From NCBI GenBank assembly GCA_013044035.1, contig JABEVE010000004.1, positions 71,588-135,587 on the forward strand: a DNA stretch of 64,000 nucleotides. The letters are read 5' to 3'. This DNA comes from Burkholderiales bacterium. Its GTDB lineage: Bacteria; Pseudomonadota; Gammaproteobacteria; Burkholderiales; Burkholderiaceae_C. This document shows, in pieces, positions 12,455 to 22,905 of the stretch. Every line of letters starts with the position of its first letter. Position 1 is the first letter of the stretch. The notes under the pieces were generated by a model. The model did no database searches, had not been told where the DNA came from, and was given only the letters and a program-made list of their open reading frames with translations. Position numbers and translations under genes: made by a program.

Positions 12455-13074
12455 CTAGCCTTCACCGCTGGGCATTGCGCCTGGTGCGACCTCGATCGTG
12501 ACGGCATCCGGCGAGAGTGCCTTGCCGCCGGCGTCTGCGCGGCCCACGATCACCGGGATGGGCCGGGCGTGCCATTTCGTGTCGTAGAGTGGGAGGCGAA
12601 TCATGGCATTCCTCGCGGGTTTTTCCGCCGTCGAAGCGACCCCGAGGCCGTCAACCTCTGCATACAACTCAACGGCATCGGACTGTGCGGTCAGCGTCCT
12701 CCCAGTGTTGCCGACAGATGGCTCTTGCAATTCGATAGCAGCCAGCCGGCGCTGGACCGCATGGAGAGCTGCGATTGCGCCAACGGCACCCGACAGATCA
12801 TCGATGGCATCGGTCCGTTCGACAACGCCTGGGCCGCCTTGAGGATCCTCGGGGACGAGCAACTCCATGCGGTCGTCATCCGCGGCATCGCGGGCTCGAT
12901 CAGCAGTATTCTGGACGCACCATAAAAAACCAGGGTTCGATCGATTCGGCAAAAACGCGCCGTCATCAGTTCGACCCGAGCGCCCTGCGCGAGACGGCGC
13001 AGGGCCGTGCGCACGCTGTCGTCGACGGGGCCAGGCGCCGCATCGACATGAATCAGGCCGTCGACCATGCTCAC
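12455..13074 (-). pseudogene. Hypothetical protein gene, probably frameshifted
   Basis: MSMVDGLIHVDAAPGPVDDSVRTALRRLAQGARVELMTARFCRIDRTLVFYGASRI (one frame) appears to continue as ADRARDAADDDRMELLVPEDPQGGPGVVERTDAIDDL…GLGVASTAEKPARNAMIRLPLYDTKW…RPIPVIVGRADAGGKALSPDAVTIEVAPGAM (another frame); junction near 12.9 kb. Confidence 0.4.
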
Positions 13075-13379
13075 GGCGAACGGTTCTGCGCAAGTCCGAG
13101 CAGCCGCCGCGCTGTCCTGGCCGCTTCAGACTTGCTACAACCTGATGCAGGGCGTCGGGCGTCGGGCGCCGCAAGCGGCGAGTCCGCAGCCTCTGCGCGT
13201 CACGCCATCGCAGGTCAACAGCCTCGCGCCGGCGTCGTGCCGCAAGCGGACAAAGCCAGCCGCATCGGCGTCGAAGCGGCTGGCAACGACAACCAGCATG
13301 TCAGCTCCGCACGGCCGTTCCGTAGGAACTGACACCCCCAGGGGGAACCGTGCGCGGCAGGTCAGAAGGTCGCTTCACT

Positions 13380-13899
13380 TCAAAGGTTCGATTTCGGTTT
13401 GTCTTTCAGGATTTGGGCGCCGACTGCCGGGCGCTCTTCGGGGTTTATGAACGGCCTGTCCACGGCGGTCGGCCCGGCCCTGAGCGCCGGATCAGGGATC
13501 GAGATCGGCTGCGGCATCGTCTCGGTTTCCCTGGTCTCCGGGTTGTGCTCCTTGATCTCAGGCTTGTGTTCCTTGAACTCGAACTTTTCCTTTTCCTTGA
13601 ATTCCCTGACCTCTTTGATCTCGGGTTTATTCTTACCCCGCTTGAAGAGGTTTACAACCGAGACATGCGGCCAGGAAACACCGTTGAAGTTCAAAATCAC
13701 TCGCTGCGAATACTGCAGCAGCGTTCTGTGAACCCCGCCGCCGTCGAGGAAGGGGCTGATCCAGAAGGTCGCCTCCATCAGCACCGCGTGCGCGTTGGCG
13801 TTGATGTCGGGTGGCGTTCCGGGCAGGCCGACGAGAATGGTGATGTTGGAGGTACCGCCGCCGGCACCTGGCTGGCTCGCAACCCGCCTCGCCCGTAGG
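13380..13899 (-). CDS. Hypothetical protein with charged KPEIKE/EFKE repeat tail; N-terminus uncertain
   Basis: TSNITILVGLPGTPPDINANAHAVLMEATFWISPFLDGGGVHRTLLQYSQRVILNFNGVSWPHVSVVNLFKRGKNKPEIKEVREFKEKEKFEFKEHKPEIKEHNPETRETE…. Confidence 0.5.
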
Positions 13900-14170
13900 T
13901 CATGGCGCCGTGTTCGGGCTATGTTGACCTCCGGTGCCTGACGCCGACCGGAACCGACAACCAGTCCGGGCGCAAACGCTGCGCCCGATTGCACATGCGA
14001 CAAGACTACAAATCGGGTTCCTGTCATACAAGGTACGGATCGGTTACGGAAGGGTGCCAAAACGCTACCGATCAGACTCTGCGCAGAGTCTTTGCAAGCG
14101 ATAGTGCCCGTTCCTGCGCCGCGGCGCATCTCGCCAATTGCTGTCGACGTCGATGCGCTCGACAGGCAAA

Positions 14171-14193
14171 GAAAAACCGCCTGGAAGGCGGTT
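14171..14193 (-). terminator. Intrinsic terminator downstream of tRNA-Leu
   Basis: Minus strand AACCGCC-TTCCA-GGCGGTTTTTC hairpin plus T tract, just 3' of the tRNA. Confidence 0.7.
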
Positions 14194-14219
14194 GATGTCA
14201 TGCATGTGATGCTGCTGTA

Positions 14220-14304
<85 letters not shown>

Positions 14305-14356
14305 AATCATGCAATCGTAGCAGGAAATCCAAGCCTCTCCAGTATGCTGCGCGAGG

Positions 14357-16813
14357 ATGCGTCACGCGCGGCGCGTTGAGCAGCTCTTGCGCACCAACAA
14401 CAAAAGGAAGCAGACAGTGATTGTCGAAGGCATTGTTCAAGGCCATCGCGACGGCTATGGCATCGTGGTTTCGGAGCAGGGTGCGCAGGATGTCTACCTC
14501 GCGCCACAGCAAATGCGTTCGGTCATGCATCTCGACCGGGTCCGGGTGAAGGTCATACGTCAGGACAAGCGCGGCAGACCCGAAGGACAGGTCATCGAAA
14601 TTCTCGAACGCTCACGACGGCCCGTGATCGGGAGGCTGTTGCACGAAAACGGCATCTGGTTGCTGGCTCCGGAGGACAAGCGCTACGCGCAAGACATCCT
14701 GATTCCGGCCAGCGGCGTCGGCACCGCCAAGGTCGGACAGGTGGTCAGTGTCGAAATTTCCGAGCCGGCGTCGCCCTACAGCCAGCCGATGGGCAAAGTG
14801 ACCGAGGTGCTCGGCGCCTTGCACGACCCCGGGATGGAGATCGAGATCGCGGTACGCAAATACGGCGTTCCGTATCGCTTCAGCGCCGAGACGGAAAAGC
14901 AGGCCGCGGCCTTGCCTGGGCATGTGCGCGAGCAGGATCGCGAGGGCCGCTACGACCTGACCGACGTGCCACTGGTGACCATCGATGGCGAGGATGCGCG
15001 CGATTTCGACGACGCGGTCTACAGCGAGCCGGTGCGCATCGGTCGCGAAGACGGCTTTCGCCTCATCGTCGCGATCGCCGATGTGTCGCACTATGTCAAG
15101 CCCGGCGATCCGCTCGATTTCGATGCGCTGGAACGCGCCACCTCCGTGTACTTTCCGCGCCGCGTCATCCCGATGCTGCCGGAAAAGCTGTCCAACGGCC
15201 TGTGCTCGCTCAACCCGAAAGTCGAGCGTCTGTGCATGGTGAGCGACATGCTCATCAACAGCCAGGGCGAACTCAAGGCTTACCAGTTTTATCCGGCTGT
15301 GATGCGCTCGCAGGCACGTTTAACCTACACCGAAGTGGCGGCCATATTGGAGAACACGCGCGGGCCGGAGGCCCAGGCGAACGCCACGCTGGTGCCGCAA
15401 CTGCTGCACTTGTACGACGTCTACACCGCCTTGCTCAAGGCGCGTCGCCTGCGCGGCGCGATCGACCTCGAGGTGCCGGAAACCCAGATTGTGTGCGATG
15501 CAAGCGGACGCATCGAGAAAATCGCGCTGCGTACCCGCAATGAAGCGCACCGACTGATCGAAGAGTGCATGTTGGCGGCCAATGTCAGCGCGGCCGATTT
15601 CCTGGAGCGCAATAAGCATCCCGGTCTCTACCGTGTGCACGAGGGGCCGACGCCCGAGAAGCTCGCGCTGCTGCGCAGTTTTCTCAAGACCCTGGGGATT
15701 GCCGCGCAGATTGGCGACGACCCGGAACCCGCCGACTATCAGCAACTCTCGGATGTCGCCCGCGACCGTCCCGACGCCGCGCAGATCAACGCACTCATGC
15801 TGCGCTCGATGCAGCAAGCCATCTACACGCCGCACAACAGCGGGCATTTCGGCCTGGCTTACACCGCCTACGCCCATTTCACCAGCCCCATCCGGCGCTA
15901 CCCCGACCTGCTGACGCACCGAGCCATCAAGGCCATTCTGGCGGGCGGCAAGTACAAGCTGCAACCACCTGAAAGCCTGGTGCTGTCGCTACCCGGCGTG
16001 CAGTCCAAATCGAAGGCGGCGCAGGCCAAGCTCAAGGCGGGCGAGGATGTCGTGCCCAAGCGCACCAAGACCTCATCGGCCGACGTCATGGTGTGGGAGG
16101 CCGTGGGCCAGCATTGCTCCGCCAACGAGCGCCGAGCCGACGAGGCCACGCGCGATGTGGAAAGCTGGCTCAAGTGTTGGTACATGCGTGACAAGCTCGG
16201 CGAGGAATTCGTCGGCGCCATCACCGCAGTGACCAGCTTTGGGATTTTCGTGCAACTCACCAGCCTGTTCGTCGAGGGGCTGATTCACATTTCCGAACTC
16301 GGTGCCGAGTATTTCCGTTTCGACGAGGCCCGCAACGAGTTGCGCGGCGAGCGCACCGGCAAGCGCTACGGCCTGGGTGACCGCGTGCTGGTGCAGGTCA
16401 GTCGCGTCGATCTCGATGGCCGCAAGATCGACTTCCGCATGGTGGCCGATCCGCTGCATCCCGTCGGCGGGCCGAGTACGGCGAGTGGCTCAGGCACTCG
16501 CCGCCGGGGCCGCCCCGAAGCCGTGCTCTCGCCGTTGGATGCGCCCATCGACGACAGTGACAGCAGTTTGTTCGTACCCGATGTGGCCACGGAGCGTGCA
16601 ACCTCCTCATCCAAGCGCAAGCGCGGTGGCGGTCCGATGCAAAATCAGTCGTCACCTGCTGACAAGTTGGTGACGAAGAAGACATCGAAGGCCAAGGCGA
16701 CAACGGTTCCTCAGCGGCAAAGCCCGACGGCGGGCAAGTCGGCCGGTCGCAAGTCGTCCGCGGCGGGACAATCATCTCCCGCAAAGAAGCGCAGCCGCTC
16801 GAATGGAGTTTGA
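14357..16813 (+). CDS. rnr: Ribonuclease R
   Basis: IDGEDARDFDDAVYSEPV, AHFTSPIRRYPDLLTHRAIKAIL, C-terminal S1 domain (VGAITAVTSFGIFVQL) and Lys/Ser-rich tail. Confidence 0.94.
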   Translation: MRHARRVEQLLRTNNKRKQTVIVEGIVQGHRDGYGIVVSEQGAQDVYLAPQQMRSVMHLDRVRVKVIRQDKRGRPEGQVIEILERSRRPVIGRLLHENGIWLLAPEDKRYAQDILIPASGVGTAKVGQVVSVEISEPASPYSQPMGKVTEVLGALHDPGMEIEIAVRKYGVPYRFSAETEKQAAALPGHVREQDREGRYDLTDVPLVTIDGEDARDFDDAVYSEPVRIGREDGFRLIVAIADVSHYVKPGDPLDFDALERATSVYFPRRVIPMLPEKLSNGLCSLNPKVERLCMVSDMLINSQGELKAYQFYPAVMRSQARLTYTEVAAILENTRGPEAQANATLVPQLLHLYDVYTALLKARRLRGAIDLEVPETQIVCDASGRIEKIALRTRNEAHRLIEECMLAANVSAADFLERNKHPGLYRVHEGPTPEKLALLRSFLKTLGIAAQIGDDPEPADYQQLSDVARDRPDAAQINALMLRSMQQAIYTPHNSGHFGLAYTAYAHFTSPIRRYPDLLTHRAIKAILAGGKYKLQPPESLVLSLPGVQSKSKAAQAKLKAGEDVVPKRTKTSSADVMVWEAVGQHCSANERRADEATRDVESWLKCWYMRDKLGEEFVGAITAVTSFGIFVQLTSLFVEGLIHISELGAEYFRFDEARNELRGERTGKRYGLGDRVLVQVSRVDLDGRKIDFRMVADPLHPVGGPSTASGSGTRRRGRPEAVLSPLDAPIDDSDSSLFVPDVATERATSSSKRKRGGGPMQNQSSPADKLVTKKTSKAKATTVPQRQSPTAGKSAGRKSSAAGQSSPAKKRSRSNGV

Positions 16814-16840
16814 TGCACTGTCGCGCGCCTTAGCCACGCA

Positions 16841-18562
16841 CTACGCGCGGTGCAACGTGCGCCCCATGCTGAGGGACAGTCCTTTCACCCGGGTTCGCGC
16901 GCGAACCATGGCGTCGGGCAGGGTTCCGGCGCGCAAGCCCTGGCCTTCTTCCCGAGCGAGGTCGGCACCGGCACCATGGAGCCATACGGCGGCGCGCGCG
17001 GCAGCCATCGCTGCATCCGGGTCTCTGGTGGGCGCGATGCAGGCGGCGAGCGCGCCGCTGAGCACGTCGCCGCTCCCGGCCGTGGCCAGCAGACCATTGC
17101 CGCTGGAGTTGATCCACAGGGCGCCGTCCGGCGTGGTCATCAGGCTGCCCGCTCCTTTGAGCACGCAGTGTGCCCGGCTCAGGGTGGACAGGGTACGCGC
17201 AGCGCTCAAACGATCGGCCTGAACTTGGGTGGTGGTCCATTGCAGCAAACCCGCTGCTTCTCGGGGATGCGGGGTCAACCAGGTTGGAGAGTGGCGTTGT
17301 CGCAGCGCCTGCCAAAACACGCCGTCGCGAGCTTGGCCTGCGAGCAGGTTGAGCCCGTCGGCATCGATGACCAAGGGCTGATCGAGCGCCAGCAACGCCT
17401 GCAGGATGGATAAGGCTTCGGCGGACATGCCGGCGCCTGGCCCGAAAACCACACAGCATCGGCCCTCTCGCGTGGGTGCATGCTGGGCCATTTCCAGCAT
17501 GGCTTGTGGCTTGCGCAGCATGAGCTCAGGACCGGCGGGGTCGAACGATGGCGCTTGCGGATCGAGCAGGGCCGTGAACACGCGCCCGGCACCCAAGGCC
17601 AGGGCAGCGCGTGAGGCAAGCAGAGCGGCGCCGGTCATGCCCGCTGCACCGCCGAAAATCAACACGTCTCCGCGCTCGCCTTTGTGCGCTGCCGATCCGG
17701 GCTGCGGCAATGCGGCGATGGCATCGGCTCCGCTGAGGAGCATGGCTGTCGCATGGGTGTGGGGTTCGGGGGTCAGAGTCTCCGAGCCGCTGTCTTGCTC
17801 CGGTAATGTCCCCTGGCGGACGGGGAAACCGGCGGCGAACCGGCGTTGTCGTGAGGTGGCGCTGTCACCCGGTTCGCCCCATGCGTCCAGATCGTCCAGC
17901 CAGAGCTCGCCACAGGCGTGGATGTCGGGCCCAGTCAGCAGGCCTGGCTTGAGGCCAAGCAGGGTGAGTGTGACTTCGGCACGGACCAACTCTCCAGGCG
18001 CTGTGCCAGTGGCGCTCGCCAAACCGGAGGGCAGATCGACCGCCAGGACAGGTGCCGGATGCTGCGCCAGGGCGGTCATGGCCGCGGCTAACTCGCCTTC
18101 AGGTGCGCGGTTGAGACCGATGCCGAGCAAGGCATCAAGGATGAGATCCACCCCGTCCCATGCCGATGTGGCAGCGTCATGCGTCCAGGGCAAGGGTCGC
18201 AAGCCTGCGCTGTGAGCGAGGTGCAAGGCCCAGAGCCAGTCGGCGGGTCGTGCCGCCGATTGCCAGTCAGTGGGTGCGCCGCAAGCCACCATCCAGACCG
18301 AAACCTGCACGTCATGTCGTACCAAATCTGCCGCCGCGACCAAGCCGTCGCCGCCGTTGTTGCCGGGGCCGCACAGTACGCTCACTTGCCGCGCATGGGG
18401 GAAGCGAGCACGCACGAGGCGGCTGATGGCGATTCCAGCGCGTTGCATCAGGCTGTGCGGCGGCAAATCGGATGCTGCGTCGTGTTCGATGCGTCGTAAT
18501 GTGGCTGTGTCCCAGACCGGCAGCGAACCACCCGATTGCACATTCGTCATGCGACGCATCAT
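16841..18562 (-). CDS. nnr: Bifunctional NAD(P)H-hydrate epimerase/dehydratase
   Basis: VSVLCGPGNNGGDGLVAAADLVRH (YjeF_N) plus HKGERGDVLIFGGAAGMTGAALLASRAAL and ATAGSGDVLSGALAACIAP (carbohydrate kinase-like domain). Confidence 0.93.
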   Translation of the reverse strand: MMRRMTNVQSGGSLPVWDTATLRRIEHDAASDLPPHSLMQRAGIAISRLVRARFPHARQVSVLCGPGNNGGDGLVAAADLVRHDVQVSVWMVACGAPTDWQSAARPADWLWALHLAHSAGLRPLPWTHDAATSAWDGVDLILDALLGIGLNRAPEGELAAAMTALAQHPAPVLAVDLPSGLASATGTAPGELVRAEVTLTLLGLKPGLLTGPDIHACGELWLDDLDAWGEPGDSATSRQRRFAAGFPVRQGTLPEQDSGSETLTPEPHTHATAMLLSGADAIAALPQPGSAAHKGERGDVLIFGGAAGMTGAALLASRAALALGAGRVFTALLDPQAPSFDPAGPELMLRKPQAMLEMAQHAPTREGRCCVVFGPGAGMSAEALSILQALLALDQPLVIDADGLNLLAGQARDGVFWQALRQRHSPTWLTPHPREAAGLLQWTTTQVQADRLSAARTLSTLSRAHCVLKGAGSLMTTPDGALWINSSGNGLLATAGSGDVLSGALAACIAPTRDPDAAMAAARAAVWLHGAGADLAREEGQGLRAGTLPDAMVRARTRVKGLSLSMGRTLHRA

Positions 18563-18574
18563 GGCGTTCAGACC

Positions 18575-19120
18575 TCACATCAGACCAAGGGCGCCGGCAA
18601 CTGCGCCACCCAGCAAGAGCCAGAGTGGGTTGATGCGCGTCCACAGATTCAGAGCGACCACCACGGCAACGATGCATCCTTCCAGCAAGGCATGAACGTT
18701 TTGCGCCGCCAGCAGCCAGCCGGAAGACAGCAGCAAACCCACGGTGATGGGCGCCAGGCCTTCGTGGATGGCCCGGATCCAGCGGTGTTCGGGGTTGTTG
18801 CTGCTGTAGCGAAAGTAGGCCAGGGTGATGAGCGTGGATGGCAGGATCAGTCCGATGGCGCCAGCCAGTGCGCCAATCAATCCGGCAACATGCCAGCCCA
18901 GCAGCGCGGCGAACAAAATCATGTTTGGCCCAGGCGAGGCCTGTCCCAGCGCCAGGGCCGCATTGAACTGCTCGTCGGTCACCCAATGCTGCGCATCGAC
19001 CAGATAGCGATGCATGTCCGGCAGGAGTCCAATGGCGCCGCCGATCGACAGCAGCGACCACAGCATGAAGTGGCCGAACAGGTCCGGTAGGGTCGCCATA
19101 TTCAGGGTTGCAGGCGTCAT
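18575..19120 (-). CDS. Chromate transporter, short-chain ChrA half (C-terminal-type)
   Basis: LFGHFMLWSLLSIGGAIGLLPDMHRYLVD…FNAALALGQASPGPNMILFAALLGWHVAGLIGALAGAIGLILPSTL; ATGA overlap with upstream gene. Confidence 0.85.
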   Translation of the reverse strand: MTPATLNMATLPDLFGHFMLWSLLSIGGAIGLLPDMHRYLVDAQHWVTDEQFNAALALGQASPGPNMILFAALLGWHVAGLIGALAGAIGLILPSTLITLAYFRYSSNNPEHRWIRAIHEGLAPITVGLLLSSGWLLAAQNVHALLEGCIVAVVVALNLWTRINPLWLLLGGAVAGALGLM

Positions 19121-19695
19121 GGCGTCCGTCGCCCGAAGCGTGCAATCAGCACGGCCAACGGTCCCAGCGCCAGCATGACGCCCAGCAACTGCCAGCGCAG
19201 CAACCCGACGCTGATGAATGCTGAAGCAGCCCAAAGCGGTGCCGTGCGCGCAAGCCGCAGCACCGGCGCCAGGCGCAGTGCCATGGCAATGACCAGCCCT
19301 GCTGTGACCACCTCCATGCCACGTAGCGCGTTGTGCATCAGAGGGACGGTCGCCCAGGTGGAATAGCCGACAGCGATGAACAGCACGATGACCAGCGGCG
19401 CGGCCAGCATGCCTGCCAGCGCCGCAAGCGCTCCGCGCCAGCCGAAGCTGCGTTGGCCAACCATCAGCGACAGGTTGATGAGGTTGGGCCCTGGCAGCAC
19501 CTGACTGATGGACAACAGATTGATGAATTCCTGGTGGCTGAGCCATTGTTTCTCGTCCACCAAGACGCGCTGGGCGAACGGCAGCACACCGCCGAACCCG
19601 GACAGTGTCAGGCGGTTGAAGGACCAGAACAAATCACGCAGATTGCGCGGTGCGGGCGCGGGACGTTCCGTGTGTCGTGAGACGGCGATGTTCAT
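19117..19695 (-). CDS. Chromate transporter, short-chain ChrA half (N-terminal-type)
   Basis: DLFWSFNRLTLSGFGGVLPFAQRVLVDEKQWLSHQEFINLLSISQVLPGPNLINLSLMVGQRSFGWRGALAALAGMLAAP. Confidence 0.87.
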   Translation of the reverse strand: MNIAVSRHTERPAPAPRNLRDLFWSFNRLTLSGFGGVLPFAQRVLVDEKQWLSHQEFINLLSISQVLPGPNLINLSLMVGQRSFGWRGALAALAGMLAAPLVIVLFIAVGYSTWATVPLMHNALRGMEVVTAGLVIAMALRLAPVLRLARTAPLWAASAFISVGLLRWQLLGVMLALGPLAVLIARFGRRTP

Positions 19696-19754
19696 GGGGT
19701 CAAGCGCGGATTGCGGAACAGCGTTGGAAAGGCTGACAGCCCACCCAAGCAAGC

Positions 19755-19990
19755 TGAATCAGAGAATTTCAGAATATGCGCTTTTAATTTCACGATATGG
19801 AAATGACATGTTGCACAGCAAGAGTATTGTGTTCTGAATCACGAATTTTGATTTCATATCGCAATAAATGCAATACAATACATTGATTTATAAAGAATAA
19901 AAAAATAGTCTTGTATAAGATACAACTCTATGGTGCGGCGCACATGAGATGTAAGCTTGCCGCATCCTTTCTTCCCACTTCCGGAGATCG
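19755..19990. promoter_or_regulatory. AT-rich upstream region of aceA with inverted repeats
   Basis: Marked AT-rich stretch; TTGTAT-AAG-ATACAA palindrome at 19911-19925; CAATACATTG, ATTTC-N8-GAAAT and GCAATA direct repeats. Confidence 0.5.
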
Positions 19991-19994
19991 TCTC

Positions 19995-21302
<1,308 letters not shown>

Positions 21303-21345
21303 AGTCACAAAACAGGAGAGCGGGCTCAATCCGCCGAGGAGACAA

Positions 21346-21371
21346 GGCCACCGCGAGGTGGCCGTTTTTTT
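21346..21371 (+). terminator. Intrinsic terminator of aceA
   Basis: GGCCACC-GCGA-GGTGGCC-GTTTTTTT. Confidence 0.85.
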
Positions 21372-21398
21372 GGGGCCCGGAACGCGGGGGCTTCCGCC

Positions 21399-21857
21399 TC
21401 ATTCGCCCTGCTTGTGACCCTGGCGCATGAGGCGGGCCTTTTCACGATCCCAGTCGCGCTTGGATTCGGTGTCGCGTTTGTCGTGCAGTTTCTTGCCGCG
21501 GCCCAGGGCGAAGTCGAGCTTGATGCGGGCGTCCTTGTAATGCAGGTTCAGCGGCACCAGGGCGTAGCCGCGCTGTTCCACCTTGCCGATGAGGCGACGA
21601 ATTTCGTCCTTGTGCAGCAGCAGCTTGCGCGTGCGGCTGGCATCGGGATGCACATGGGTTGATGCACTCTGCAAGGGGGAGACGTTCATGCCGACCAGAA
21701 ACATTTCGCCGTCACGAATGAGCACGTAGCCGTCGAGCAACTGCGCGCGACCGGCGCGTATGGCCTTCACCTCCCAACCTTCGAGCACCAAACCAGCCTC
21801 GAAGCGGTCCTCGAGAAAATAGTTGAAAGCGGCTTTCCGATTTTCGGCGATGCTCAT
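21399..21857 (-). CDS. smpB: SsrA-binding protein
   Basis: [43 protein letters not shown]…[26 protein letters not shown]. Confidence 0.97.
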   Translation of the reverse strand: MSIAENRKAAFNYFLEDRFEAGLVLEGWEVKAIRAGRAQLLDGYVLIRDGEMFLVGMNVSPLQSASTHVHPDASRTRKLLLHKDEIRRLIGKVEQRGYALVPLNLHYKDARIKLDFALGRGKKLHDKRDTESKRDWDREKARLMRQGHKQGE

Positions 21858-21917
21858 GATGCGTTGTCGCGGCGCGCGGCCGTTTTTTTACAATTGCCCA
21901 TTTTAAGAACTCTCTCC

Positions 21918-22352
21918 ATGGCCGTCGTTCACAAGTCCGTTCTGATCTGGTACAGCGCAAGCCAAATGTACGGGCTGGTGACAGATGTGGCCTCCTATCC
22001 GCAATTCCTCCCCTGGTGCGGTGGGGCGCAGGTGCACGAGGCCACTCCCGAGCAGATGCGCGCCACCATTCGCATCGATTTCAAGGGTGTGAAGCAGAGT
22101 TTCACCACCGTGAACACCCAGGTCCCCGGGCGAGAGATTCATCTGCGTCTGGTGGATGGGCCGTTTTCGGATTTGCAGGGCCACTGGCGTTTCACCCCGC
22201 TGGAGGGTGACAAGGCTTGCAAGATCGACTTCGAGTTGCACTATCACTTCTCCAGCAAGCTGGTGGAAGCCGTGATTGGCCCGGTGTTCGGCCATATCGC
22301 CAAGACCTTTGTCGACTCCTTCGTGCAACGCGCCGAAACGATGTATGGCTGA
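21918..22352 (+). CDS. ratA: RatA-like START/coenzyme Q-binding family protein
   Basis: VHKSVLIWYSASQMYGLVTDVASYPQFLPWCGGAQV…FGHIAKTFVDSFVQRAETMYG; divergent from smpB, the usual arrangement. Confidence 0.9.
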   Translation: MAVVHKSVLIWYSASQMYGLVTDVASYPQFLPWCGGAQVHEATPEQMRATIRIDFKGVKQSFTTVNTQVPGREIHLRLVDGPFSDLQGHWRFTPLEGDKACKIDFELHYHFSSKLVEAVIGPVFGHIAKTFVDSFVQRAETMYG

Positions 22353-22686
22353 ACGGCACGCTGCAGTCGGTCCGGGGCTGATCGAGGTCGAGGTCCGCTG
22401 GATCCCCGCTTCCGGTGTAATCCAGGTGCGCACGGTTCGGCTCACACCCGGCGCAAGTTTGGGTGATGCGGTGAGCCGCAGCGGTTTGGACTTGCCTGAC
22501 AACAGTTGGCGCAACCCAAGCGGTCACCTGCGCCTGGCCGTCTTCGGTGTGCTCAAACCTGCCAGCGCCTTGGTGCAGCCGGGTGATTGCATCGACGTCA
22601 CCCGGCCACTGACGGTGGACCCGAAGGAGGCGCGACGGGCACGGGCGCGCAAGACGGCAACCCGGCGACAGGCGCGGTGCGGTTAA
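22345..22686 (+). CDS. RnfH family (RatB-like) protein
   Basis: IEVEVRWIPASGVIQVRTVRLTPGASLGDAVSRSG…RLAVFGVLKPASALVQPGDCIDVTRPLTVDPKEARRARARK; overlaps ratA end. Confidence 0.9.
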   Translation: MAERHAAVGPGLIEVEVRWIPASGVIQVRTVRLTPGASLGDAVSRSGLDLPDNSWRNPSGHLRLAVFGVLKPASALVQPGDCIDVTRPLTVDPKEARRARARKTATRRQARCG

Positions 22687-22875
22687 GGCCAGTTCAAACC
22701 ATTGCTGCCCCCGCGTTGTCTCCAGGCGGGGATGCATCCGAGGCTGGTGCCTTGCCCACCCCACGACGCCGCCGCAGTCCGGTTTGCGCTTCGCATGACC
22801 TCCGTCCTGACCCCCGGCGCGGGTGCTGAAATGGCTTGAACTGGCCCTACTGCCCGTCGTGCTGGCATGACACTG

Positions 22876-22897
22876 CCGGCCTTGGCGCCAAGGCCGG
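22876..22897. repeat. Perfect 22-bp palindrome between convergent rnfH and envZ-like genes
   Basis: CCGGCCTTGGCGCCAAGGCCGG is identical to its reverse complement. Confidence 0.85.
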
Positions 22898-22905
22898 GTT
22901 GGAGA

